This document shows positions 50,349-60,753 of a stretch of 64,000 nt of DNA, in pieces (the stretch's first letter is position 1; the number at the start of each line of letters is the position of its first letter). Source of the DNA: Rebecca billardiae RCC1528. Lineage: Eukaryota; Haptophyta. A program made the position numbers and the translations under genes. The notes under the pieces are model-generated. The model had not been told where the DNA came from, ran no database searches, and saw nothing but the letters and a program-made list of their open reading frames with translations. The stretch covers positions 806,001 through 870,000 of the forward strand of contig OZ251245.1 in NCBI GenBank assembly GCA_965240325.2. The letters run 5' to 3'.

Positions 50349-51599
50349 ATGGCGCGTCGGCTGGCGCAAGCAGGGTGTGCTGTGTGCTTCGCCGTGCTCG
50401 GCGTGGCCTTCGCGCCGCACGCCAGTTCGCGCGGGCTGCGGCGGACGCTTCGGGCAGCGAGTGCGCTGGTGCACGCGCACGCGTGCGCGCTCTTCTCGGA
50501 GCTCGCCGACCTCGCGACTCACCCGCAGCGCGTGCGGCGCGTGCACATCGCGTCGGGGGAGCTGGCGGCGGAGGAGTTCGAGCTGCGCGTCTCGAGCCAG
50601 GCGACGCCGGCGGTGATCACCGGACTAGACCTTGGCTGTGCATCCGCTCCAGGCTGGTCGCCCGACTTCCTGCGGGACGCGTGCCCCGACAAGCGCGTCG
50701 CCGTGCACGTGTGCGCGCGCGCGCGCATGCGCTGGGTCGGAGAGAAGAACTTTGGCTTCGAGACGATGCCGTTCGCCGAGCTCGTGCGCCGCGTGTGGCT
50801 GCCGTCGCCGCCGCTCGGGCGCCACCAAGGGCCATTCTACTACCTGCGCTCCGTCGGCGAGAAGATGCGCACGCAGCGCGCCGACCTGGACGCGTCGTTC
50901 CCGGAGCTCGCGCGCGCTGTCCGGCTGCCGCGCCCGTTCTCCCCGGAGGCCTTCTTCTCGTCCGCGCTGCGCGTGAGCTCGGCGGGGCTGGCGCTGTGGA
51001 CGCACAACGACGTGATGGAGAACCTGCTCGTGCACGTGCTCGGCACGAAGCGCGTCACCCTCTGGCCACCCTCCGCGGCGCCGAGCCTCGGCGTCGTCGG
51101 CTCCTCCTCGCGCTGCGGCGGCGAGGCGGCGCATGACGAGAGCGGAAGCGACGACGACGGCGGCGGCGACGGCGGCGACGATGACGACGCCAACGGCGGT
51201 GGCGACAACGGGCGGGCGGCTCGCGAGGCGGCCGCCGCGCGCCGCCGCGCGCGCCGCGCGCGCCGCGCGAGAGCGCGCGCCGCGTCCCTCGTCACGCGCC
51301 TCCGGCCGGGCGAGGTGCTGTATATCCCGCCCCTGTGGTTTCACCACGTCACCTCCGAGACTGCGGCTGCGTCGGTCAACGTGTTCTGGCGCGGGCTGCA
51401 GCCGGAGGCGTACGCGCGCAAGGACCTGTATGGCAACCGCGACCTGGCCGTGGCGGAGAAGGCGCTCGCGGACGCTGCGGCCGCCGCAGCGGCGCTCCGC
51501 GACGCGCGATTCCCCGAGCCATACGCGTCCTACTATCGCGAGCGGCTCGGCGCGCATGTCGCCGCAGCGTCATTGGCATCGTCGCCTGTGACCCAATGA
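50349..51599 (+). CDS. TYW5: TYW5-like JmjC oxygenase
   Basis: 416 residues. The JmjC core LWTHNDVMENLLVHVLGTKRVTLW gives the Fe(II) ligands His219 and Asp221; GEVLYIPPLWFHHV gives the distal His near 332. The end, VNVFWRGLQPEAY...DLYGNRDLAVAEKALADA, follows the human TYW5 C-terminal region (NIFWKHL...DTYGNKDP). TYW5 hydroxylates the wybutosine precursor at position 37 of tRNA-Phe, using 2-oxoglutarate and iron. A charged insertion of about 60 residues (Asp/Gly run, then an Arg run) lies between the first and last metal ligands. The N-terminus (CAVCFAVLGVAFAPHA) is unusually hydrophobic for a soluble cytosolic enzyme and might be a signal or anchor. Start ATG 50349 is the first in frame. Confidence 0.8.
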   Translation: MARRLAQAGCAVCFAVLGVAFAPHASSRGLRRTLRAASALVHAHACALFSELADLATHPQRVRRVHIASGELAAEEFELRVSSQATPAVITGLDLGCASAPGWSPDFLRDACPDKRVAVHVCARARMRWVGEKNFGFETMPFAELVRRVWLPSPPLGRHQGPFYYLRSVGEKMRTQRADLDASFPELARAVRLPRPFSPEAFFSSALRVSSAGLALWTHNDVMENLLVHVLGTKRVTLWPPSAAPSLGVVGSSSRCGGEAAHDESGSDDDGGGDGGDDDDANGGGDNGRAAREAAAARRRARRARRARARAASLVTRLRPGEVLYIPPLWFHHVTSETAAASVNVFWRGLQPEAYARKDLYGNRDLAVAEKALADAAAAAAALRDARFPEPYASYYRERLGAHVAAASLASSPVTQ

Positions 51600-53322
51600 C
51601 CGCCGGACACCGCCGTTGGTCCGATGATCGACTCCCGCCTGGCGGCGGCTGCTGCCCGATGAGTAGCGCAGCGCATGCGCGAGTCACGCACGCCGAGCTC
51701 GGATGGTGCCGGCGGCACGACCGCCGTTTGGCGCGCTGAGCATGATGACCGCCGGCATCGGACCGATGACGGGCGCGCGAATCGGATTCGCCGATTCGCG
51801 GATCGGCCCGATCGGGGCCGGGCACGATGCGACGACGACCGTGCTGATCGATCTGATATGCTGATGATTCAAGCGGCCAATATTATCGCGCGGTCATGGT
51901 CGGCCATATTATACTTATAGGCCTACTCTTATTGATTCGCACTACTATAATTTAGCGGCGGCCGTCGTCGTCGTCGGATATCCCCCTGCAACAGTGAACA
52001 GATAGGTGACTCAGTCCTATGCCATAGGACAAGATCACCAGAGCGCCAGCGCCTCAGTTCTGCGCGTACGATCATCGGTGTGGCTATATCGTACACACAA
52101 CTCAACCGGCTATTGACACACACCGTCTCCGCCTGCCGCAACTGCTACAGCGATCGGGCGCGCGCGCGCGTACGCGCGCGCGCGCGCGCTCGGTTGTGGC
52201 GGACCGACCGGCGTCCAGGGACGGCCCCACAACCAGCACATGACAGCGTCAGTTGCTCGCCCCTGGCAGCCGAGCGGCGACCCTGGGCACGGACAGCGCA
52301 GGCGAGTTGCTCGCGCCGGATGCCCGCGCCGCCGCCCGCACCGCCGCCCACGCCGCCAGGCGCGTTGCTGCCCGTAGCACACCGATTCTGGGGCGGGGCG
52401 AAGAGAGGGCAACCGCCATCGTGCGTGCGGCCACGGACCTCCCACGATGGTGGCGGCCGTCCTTGTGGACCACGAGCCCACGAATCCAAGAGCGTGCGGG
52501 TCGAGCGTCGCGTAAATCGACTGCGGCACACGCATGGCGTGTCTACAGGTGCGATATCATCCACGCACGCGACATGGCAAGATGTTCCGGCTACCTCCGA
52601 GGCTTGCTCTACATGCGCGCCGATGCTCGATCGCAACCACCTGCGCGCAGCCCCGGCGTGACGTACAATGCCATGCTTGGCGAAGACCAAAACGCATTGT
52701 GGATGAACCTCATACGGCTCCGGTCGAACACAGTGAACCACGATGTGTGAGCATCAAGCTGGGTGTCATCTACAAGTGCCACATGGCGGTCGGCGTTGCC
52801 GCCGTGGAGTCGCAAGGCGGCAACGACCGCGACGGCTTCACGCGCTCCATCCGTGGAGCCCAAAACATGCGGTGGTGGTCGAAAATCACAACAAGCTCGC
52901 TCTGGCGGATGGTGGCGACACTGCTACCGACCCCTAGGTGCAATCGTACCATTCGGCAATATGAGAAAATGTCGTCTACTGAGTCGTCCCTGTGGCCGCT
53001 GTCCTGTGGCATAGGACCCAGTCCTATGGCACAGGACAGCAGTATAGCAGTGGGATATCCGTCGTACGGGCTTCTATCATCCGCAGTAGTCGTGGTCCAC
53101 GCACAGTACGTAGTCGTAGTGACTACTTGTAGTGGCGGCGGTAAGTGATGCGCAGCCTGGTGGCGCAGTGCAGCATCGGCGGCGGACGCGGCCTGGGCAT
53201 GTCTGATAAATAACAGCGCGGACGCAGTGACCAGCAGTGACGATGTTCGCCCGCAGCAGGATTATTGCGCGCGCACATCAAGCTGCGTGCGCCTTGATCG
53301 GCCAGCAACACCAGCGCAGTCT
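51600..53322. other. Intergenic region holding a TIR-bounded element
   Basis: No gene is recognised. It contains the element at 51975-53061 and an alternating (CG)n tract near 52158-52192. Confidence 0.5.
51975..53061. mobile_element. Non-autonomous element with 15-bp TIRs and subterminal palindromes
   Basis: Left end CGGATATCCCCCTGC (51975-51989) matches the inverted right end CGGATATCCCACTGC (53047-53061) at 14 of 15 bases. Four bases, TCGT, stand directly outside both ends (51971-51974 and 53062-53065), although the left flank is itself a TCG repeat, which weakens this as a duplication. Just inside each end is a related palindrome: GTCCTATGCCATAGGAC at 52014-52030, and two near-complementary copies of the same motif at 53001-53017 and 53021-53037. 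No long recognisable reading frame lies within. The layout suits a non-autonomous DNA element whose subterminal palindromes could be transposase sites. Confidence 0.5.
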
Positions 53323-55261
53323 TCAAAGAATCTCGAGGTCCTCCTTCAACTGCAGTAGCTTCGATAGATGATGATGCCTCCCTGAGGCAATAATGAGGCC
53401 GCTGATAATGACAGCAGCAGCCACAAGTACAGCACCACCACCGACCAGAATGCCAGCAGCCCAATACTTGGACACAGTCTGCACGCTCTGCTCTTCGTCC
53501 GCCGTCTTGCCGCCAGGATCACCCTTCATGAACAAACCAGACCTGCGCACACAACAATCAAATAACAAAATGGATGTACAACTGCGGATGTCACCACATA
53601 CACAGCAATTGTCCAGCGCGCACAACACACAAAGCCAGCAACGTGCATGGTGGTGTCATAAGCAGTACACAAACGCATATGGCGTGCGCACACCAAAGGT
53701 GCTCAGGAATCAAGTTGTCGTGGAGTCCCCTGCGTGCAGACGAGCACCATCAGTGAGCGCAGGTCCAGCAAGGCAGGAGGAGAGGGGTGAGTGTGCACAG
53801 AAGTCATCAGATACGACGCACATCCGAACGGGCCTTGTCACAAGCATTGCTGCTGCTGTCGCCCAGAGCACATGGGCACCCAGGGACGCACGACGCACTG
53901 CTACAACAGCGGGTATGGCGGGGGCATCCAGTGTGCAGCCTAGCAGCAGGGGCGCAGCGTGCACTTACATCCTCTTCAGGCAGGTCAGCGTGCCCAGCTC
54001 GGTCGGCACGGTGCCGGTGAGCGAGTTGTAGGCCAGACCCCTGTGAGCAGAATGCCGCAGCACATGCCAACCAGTGCCCGCCCCGTCAGAGGGGCAGGTG
54101 TGTGCGCGCTGCAGTCAGCTATACTCGCGCTGGTATGGCGGGGGCGTCCAACGTGCCGCCCAGCAGTGGGAGCGCAGCGTGCACTCACATCCACTCAGCT
54201 CGGGTCAGCATGCCCAGCTCAGTCGGCACTGTGCCAGCGAGAGAGTTCTGGGACAGACTCCTGCGTGCGGGCAAGCCAGAGTGCGTGCAAACCAGTGCGC
54301 CCCGCAGCCAGAGGGGCAAGTGGGTGTCGGTGTGCTGCAGTCAGCCAAACTCACATCATGATGGGCATATTGGCACATGTGTTGTGGCGCTTCTCAAGCG
54401 GAGCGCACTGGCAGCAGTGCGCATGGGCGCGCGCGCCGTGCAGTGCAACCGCTGCATGGGGGCGCAGCGTGCACTCACATCTGCCCAAGACATGTCAGCG
54501 TGCCCAGCTCTGTCGGCACTGGGCCAGTGAGCAAGTTGTCGAACAGACCCCTGCTTGCCGACATGCCCGAGCACGTGCAGGGCATGAGCGCCCCTCGGCC
54601 CAGGCAGAGGGGCGGGTGTGGGCGCTTTGCAGTCAGCCATACATCCTCACACGGGCAGCAGCCGTGCGCATGGGCGCGCGCAGCGCAGTAAATGCACGGG
54701 TATGCGGGCGTCATGCGTGCCGCCTAGCCGTAGGAGCGCGGCGTGCACGCACATCTTCCCAAGGCTGGTCAGCGCGCCCAGCTCGGTCGGTACGGTGCCA
54801 GTGAGCGAGTTGTGACCCAGACTCCTGCGCGCAGAGACATGCCAGAGCACGTGCCGACGATGGCCCCCGGCACAGCCAGAGGGGCGGTTGGGTGTGTGCG
54901 CAGCAGTCAGCTATTCCCACATCATGATGGGCGTTGTCGCACCGGGCAGCAGTGCATGCGCAGCGTGCACTCACATCCACTCAAGGCAGGTCAGCGTGCC
55001 CAGTTCAGTCGGCGCGGTGCCGGTGAGCTTGTTGCCCACGGTCAACCTGCGATCCGACGCACCCGCGCGTGAGCCGTCGAAGCGGGTGAGCGCTTCGTCA
55101 GTCATTGCCCAGTGGGTGCGCGCGCGTGCGGTTGCAGCACTTCATACGCACGTTTTGCATCCCGGCGGATTCGCGAGGCAATCTTGGTACTCCTCAGTTG
55201 ACACGATTGAGGCACCCGAGGCCTGCTGGGCGAGGAAGGCGAGCACGACCAGAAGGCGCAT
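53323..55261 (-). CDS. Small LRR receptor-like membrane protein, one repeat per exon
   Basis: Seven exons on the minus strand: 55261-55152, 55046-54975, 54824-54753, 54550-54479, 54260-54189, 54040-53969 and 53542-53323. They total 690 nt, 229 residues. Exon 1 encodes a signal peptide MRLLVVLAFLAQQASG and a short Cys-containing segment. Exons 2-6 are each exactly 72 nt, phase 2, and each encodes one 24-residue plant-type LRR with the core NSLTGTVPTELGTLT. Each ends AT| and the next exon starts |G, so four of the junctions read ATG. The last exon encodes SVQTVSKYW, a membrane helix ILVGGGAVLVAAAVIISGLII, and a short basic tail. Donors share GTGAGTGCACGCTGCG or close variants. The product would be a cell-surface LRR protein; the ligand is unknown. 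Confidence 0.75.
53694..53729 (-). pseudogene. Half-size LRR exon remnant
   Basis: Within the last intron of the LRR gene, a 36-nt stretch after CTGCACGCAG reads GLHDNLIPEHL and ends at a GTGTGC donor in the same phase 2 as the intact LRR exons. It matches the first half of the repeat. It is either a decayed sixth cassette or a short optional exon; including it keeps the reading frame. Confidence 0.35.
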
Positions 55262-55386
55262 GGCGGAGGTTGTCGCGGCGCTCGTGCTGGACGGCCTCCC
55301 GTGGGAGCGGCGGCCGGCCGCGCGGCCCGATTTAATCTGTTTTCTTTTTCATCCGTCTTATTTGATTTCCTGGGGGATGCACACAG

Positions 55387-55593
55387 TCGCTCGGGGCACA
55401 GCAGGTCCATGCGAGCCGCGCAGCGCAGGTGGATCGCGCTCCAGCAGCTCAAGGCCGCGCTCAAGCCATTCGATCGCGGTTCAGGCTATGCTCTGCCACC
55501 AGCGCCGACTTCGTGTCGACGATCGGGCACTGCCGACGACGAATCAGGAGACCTGCGCCGTCCTACCTGTGTCGTTAAATCATAGAATGAGTA
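55387..55593 (+). repeat. Dispersed repeat, copy 2 of 2
   Basis: See the copy at 6231-6445. This one lies about 125 bp upstream of the LRR gene start, in the opposite orientation to that gene. Confidence 0.85.
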
Positions 55594-55880
55594 TAAAGTT
55601 GCGCACGCATGGTCAGCAAATAACTGAAAAGTCGGGACTCGGGTAGTCGGCACAGTGTTAGCGACAGCTGACACACGGCTACTGTGTCTACTGTCAGCTG
55701 CTGACGATGGGGCGCTGTCATGATTTCGATGGTGATATGGCGGCACATCAGACATCATCGTCGTTATTACACAAAACACACTTCTACCTGATGCTCCCCC
55801 CCCGACTCCTCTACCGTATATGGGCAAATAGGACAATGTTCGCGCGCGCGATCTCGATTCTTTGTATGTGGCATGGGGAT

Positions 55881-56003
55881 TACTTTCATACAAACATTCG
55901 ATCCCCTTACTTTCATACAAACATTCCCCCCACTTTCATACAAACATTCCCCCCACTTTCATACAAACGTGCCAAACATTCCCCCTACTTTCATACAAAC
56001 GTG
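55881..56003. repeat. Minisatellite, about five units of 22-30 bp
   Basis: The unit ACTTTCATACAAACATTC is repeated with C-rich spacers (GATCCCCTT, CCCCC, CCCCC). The last two units end ACGTGCC instead of ACATTC. Confidence 0.9.
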
Positions 56004-56375
56004 CCTCATGACGAGTACTCACTTCACGTAGGGCGTCCGATGATCAAAATCTTGGCATCCCTAGTCGTTTCGGTAACCACGCGATGACAAGCGCGGCAGG
56101 GTGCGGGGCGCGGGCGGTCTCTTAGTCGTCAATAATATATACTGAGCCGTCATCAGCACTTATTGTATTCGTGCGATGATCACTGCTGCTGCGGCGCTAC
56201 ACACACACACGTGTATATGCTAGCTGCTGCTGCTACAGCGCAGCCGCAGTCGTCTGATAAGCAGCGCTGCAGCTCGCGCCGCCCGCCCGTCGTCCGCGCC
56301 GCCTGATCCGCCGTCGTCTACTCGTCGTAGTCATCGTCGTCGAATCGTCAGATCGACGACGAAGAATCATCGTCA

Positions 56376-59300
56376 CTACGCATCCGCATTGCCGCCCGCC
56401 GCCGCGACGGCCACCGCCGCCGGGCGGATCGGCTCGACGCCCGCGGCCGAAGCCGGCGTCTTGTCGCCGGCGCCACCGCTGTCGTCGAGCGCCGCCGCCT
56501 CGACCGCGGCGACGAGCTCCTCTGGCTGGGGCGCGGCCGCCGCGTCGGGCGCGTCGGGCGCCTCCCAGGGCAGCGGGCTGGCGGGCGGCGAGGGCAGCGG
56601 CGAGGGCACAGGGATGTACTTGTCGATGGGCTGCTTGCGCGAGCAGCCGGCCGACTGGCGCGTGAAGGTGACGACGATCGGGTCGATGTAGAACGGGCCT
56701 TTGCTCTCCTGCGGGCGCACAGGCGCGCGGCAAAGGCGGCGGATGACGCGCCGCACCGCAGCGCGCGCAGCAGAGTCAGCACACGGCCGGGCACGAGTCG
56801 AGTCTGCTTGCGCCGCGCGGCGCCGGGCGGGTGCGCGCCCGGCGAGGCGTGCGGCGCGCGCACCTTGACGTCGTGCGTCGCGCTGAGCTTCTCCTTGGGC
56901 AGCATGGCGTACGCCGCCTTGGTGCGCGAGCCGGGGCCGACATCGTCTGTGTCGTCGTCGACGCCGACAAGCGCGTCTGGCAGCGGCGCGCTCGCGCCCT
57001 CGCCCGCGGCGTGGAGGCGCTTCTTGAGCTGGTACATCTTGAGCGCGGTGCGCTCGCCGTTGGAGATCGGGTTGGTCGGCGCGCCCGGCCGCACCTCCGA
57101 CCGATCCTGCAGGTTCTGCAGTGCGCCCGCCGCGTGCGCGAGCACGAGCGCGTTGGTCGCGTCCCGCGCGAGCGTGATCAGAGCGCTCATCGCCGCCGGC
57201 TCTGCGAGGATGGTCCGCTTGCACGGCGGGTTGAGCGCGAGGTTGCGGACGAGCGCGCAGAGCCCGGCCTGCAGCAGCTCGACCAGCCCGTCCATCTCCG
57301 CCGCGTCCGCCACCGACGGCTGCTCCGTCCCCGCCTGCGCCTCCGCCTTCACCCGCGTGACGGGCTTGGACGCGCCCACGAGCGCGTCAACGGCCAGAGG
57401 AATCAAGCCGTCATTCAGGAAGAAGGCGCGGGCCTCGGCGAGCGCGGCGGCGTTGGCGAGCGTGCCGGCGAGTGCCGCCTTGGCGCGGATGGACTCGTAG
57501 GGCTGGCCGAGCCGGAGGGCGAGCAGCGCCGCGCGGAGCCCGCCCACCTCCGCGCCGGGCTCGCCGGCGGGCGGCGCGGCCGCCGCGCCGCGCGCGCCCG
57601 CAGCCGTGGCGCCAGGCACTTGGTACGGCGGCGGCGGCGGCTCGGAGGTGGCGCCGATCAAACTCTCCGCCGCCTCGACGAGCGGAGTGAGCGTGAGCAG
57701 GCACAGCGAGCACGAGAGCTGCGCGGCACGGGCGCGCGCGCGCGGTGCGGCGTGAGCGCTGCCGTGCGGCACTGGCGCACACGCTGCGCGCAGCCGGTGC
57801 GGCCACGCCCGCGCCTCCGAATGGCGCGTGGCACACGCGCGCTGCGCGCGCACACGCGCGCGCGCGCGCGCACGCGCACGCACACGCCCCGCGCGCGCGC
57901 ACACACCTGCGCCTCCGAGTGGCACGTGACATCGAGGTACACGTCCGGGGGCCCACGCGCGACCGTGCTGAGCAGCAGGTTGAGCGCGCCCGCGTCCGTC
58001 GCGGCCGCCTTGTTCTCGTCGTCGCCCACGCACAAGTTGGACAGCGCGCGCGCCGCGACCGCGACCACCAGGCCATCCTCGTCCTCGAGTAACTCTGCGA
58101 GCACACGCGCCGCGCCCGCCTCGCGCCCCGCCGCGCGGCCCTGGTCGGTGGCGAAGAGGTTGGCGAGGAGCGCGCCGAGCTGGTCGACGACGGCGGCGGT
58201 CTGCTCCGAGGCCGACGGGTCGAGGATCGCGACGAGCGAGCCCACCGCGCCCGCCTCGATCAGCGACGCGCACACCGCCGCCGAGGCCTTGGAAGCGTTA
58301 GCGAGCGCTCCCGCCGCGTTGCAATTAAGCATCGGCGCGTGCGCGGCCCCGATGCAGCTCATCAGCAGCTCGAGCCCGCCCGCGGCGGCGACGCCGTCCG
58401 CCTCGTCCGGCGCGAAGAGGAGGAGGTTCATCAGGATCCCCGCGGCGTACGCCGCCGTGTCGTCCGAGCCCGACGCGCGCGCGCCCTCGAGCGTGCGCAG
58501 CGCGAACTCGAGCGCGCCCGCGTCGATGAGTGGGCGCGCCGAGGCACGGCCGTCGTTCATCGCGCAGTTGAAGAGGCACGAGGTGGCGGGCGCGACGAGG
58601 GCGGGCGCGCCGTCGACGCGGGCGAGGTCGAGGAGCGGCGCGTGCCCGCCCACCTCGCGGATCGCCGCGGCGCCGAGCGGCTCGCACGCGATGTGCGAGA
58701 GCGCCCAGCACGCGCGCCGCTGCAGCTCGACGCGCGCGGACGCCGCCTGCGCCATCGCTTCCTCGGCGCGCGTGCCGACTGCCGCGGCGGCGTGCGGCGG
58801 CGGCCTCGGCCGGCCGTCGGCGGAGAGGTCGGAGACGAGCGGCGGGAGCGTGAGGACGTACACGAGCGAGGCGGGCGCGCCGAGCTGCCGCGCGCGCACC
58901 TGGTTCGGCGTGTTCCCGTGCACCGAGTGCATGACTGCGCCCACGACCGCCAGTCGTCGCTCCTCGTCCGAACACGTGACGAGCCCGGAGATGGGCCGGA
59001 GTGCGCCGATCAGCCGGTAGTGCTCGCGGTTGTCGGGGGAGCCCTCGGCGCAGTGCTCGAAGAGGTGGGCGGCGAGGAGCGCGATCGTCTCCAGCTCGGA
59101 GGTGAGCAGCGGCATCGCGCGCTCCAGCCCGCCGCCCAGCCGGACCGCATCCTGCGAGTCCGGCTCGTTGAGGGTCAGGTTGGCCAACGCACCAATCGCG
59201 GCCTCGCACAGGGTCGGGTCTGCGTCGCCGCCCTCGAGCAGGAGGCACAGGGTGGGCAGCGCGCCGGCCTCGCGCACGACGCGCTTGACCTCCTCGTTCA

Positions 59301-60570
59301 GCCCGGCCCAGCGCAGCACGTGCGCCGCCGCCGCCGAGATGCTCGTCGAGCGCGACGTGAGCAGCCGCACCGTCGACTCGATCCCGCCCTCATCTCGGAT
59401 GAGCGCGCGGCTTGGCCCGTCGAAGCGCGCGAGCTGGCCGACGCAGAAGAGCGTGGCGCGCGCGAGCTCCTCGTCGTGCGAGGGGAGGAGCTCGACGAGG
59501 GCGGGGATGCCGTCCGCCTTGCGGAACGCGCGGCACACCGCCACCTCGGTGAACAGCGCGGTCACCGCGAGCACCGCCGCCTCCTGAACCTCCTCAGCCG
59601 GCGAGGCGAGCAAAGCCGCGAGCGCTCCGACAATGCCGAGCGCGAGGGATTCGCGGTGCGTGCGCGGCTCGTGCGTGGCGCACTCGCAGACGATCTGCGA
59701 GGCGCGCACGTGCAGCTCCTCGTCCTCGCACGAGAGCAGCGGGCGCACCGCGCCGAGCCCCTTCAGCCCCACCAGCTCCGAGCACGCCGCCGGCTCAGTC
59801 TGCAGCACCCGCAGCGCGCACAGCGCCGCGTCCTCTAGAATGTCCTCGCGCGAGATCGCGCCGAGCAGCTCGAGCAGGACGCCGAGGCCGGCGCGCGCGG
59901 GGAGCGGCGCGTCGGGCTGCGCGGCGGTGGCCGAGGGCGGCAGCGCGCACAGCGCCGCCGCGTTGCCGTCGAGCAGCACCATGTTGTTCAGCGCGCCGAC
60001 CGCCCGCGCAAGCACGTCCAGCTGACCGCCCGGCCGGCCCTCGCGCGCCGCGACGCTCACGAGCGCCTCGAGCGCGCCGCCCGCGCCGAGCACGGAGCGC
60101 GCGTCGTCGGAGTGCGCGCCGATGTTCATCAGCGCGCCCGCCGCGTTCGCGCGCACGCGCGCGTCCTCGTGCTTCAGCCCGCCGCCGCCCAGCAGGCCGG
60201 TGAGCGCGCCGCTCTGCTTGAGAAGGGCGTCCGCACCTGCAGGCGAGAGCGCCGTGTTGAAGAGCGCGCCGGTGGCGGCGGCCACCACGTCGGGGGTGGG
60301 CGAGTCGAGCAGCGCGATGAGCGGCACCAGGCCGTCCAGGTCGACGAGCGCGCGCCGAGCCTCCGACACCTGCGCGCGCCGCCGCCGAGGCCGCGCGCGC
60401 GCGCATGCTCGTGAGCGCGCGGCGCACGCGCGCGCCGAGCCTCGCGCGTGCACGAGCGCGCGCGCGCGCGCGCGCGCGCGCGCGCGCACCTTGGCCTCAT
60501 CCACCTCCGGCTCGAACGACTCGATGTCCTCGTACAGCACATTGCCCTCGACGTACGCCGCCTGCGCCAT
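56376..60570 (-). CDS. Armadillo-repeat protein
   Basis: Four exons, 60570-60490, 60369-57907, 57718-56864 and 56708-56376, give 1243 residues with all junctions phase 0. Exon 1 encodes a 27-residue acidic start (MAQAAYVEGNVLYEDIESFE). About fifteen armadillo repeats follow, for example LVPLIALLDSPTPDVVAAATGALFNTAL, ARVRANAAGALMNIG, ALPTLCLLLEGGD...CEAAIGALANLTL and AAVVDQLGALLANLFA. The third exon adds at least two more repeats and then a low-complexity linker. The C-terminal part KGPFYIDPIVVTFTR is conserved-looking and unknown to me. ARM superhelices bind partner proteins; ciliary ARM proteins exist, and the nearby CEP41 makes this an attractive but untested idea. Introns are 120, 188 and 155 nt, each with an alternating GC or CA/CG tract. 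Confidence 0.75.
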
Positions 60571-60753
60571 GGCCGCGCGAGCGGGCGAGGTGCCTGCCCG
60601 TAACAGTTTCGCACGATGATCTCGCACGATGGCGACCGGCGGTTCCAACATCCCGCAACTCGATCAGTCGATTTCGAACCTTGCGTGCGTGAGAGCGCCA
60701 CTGTATGATAGATGACTCTTGAAGCTGCTAAGCTACTACTGTCTATCATAAGA

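Larger units (their letters stand above)
55262..56375. other. Intergenic region with two repeats
   Basis: Contains the second copy of the dispersed repeat (55387-55593) and a minisatellite (55881-56003). No supported gene. Confidence 0.5.

Noticed and set aside
53969-55046. Regularly spaced 72-nt repeats read as a non-coding tandem repeat
   Set aside because: Each unit is bounded by AG/GT splice sites in the same phase and encodes a canonical LRR, so a coding exon array explains it better.
55881-56003. CRISPR-like array
   Set aside because: Units are adjacent with only short C-rich joins, no unique spacers, and the host is eukaryotic; it is a minisatellite.
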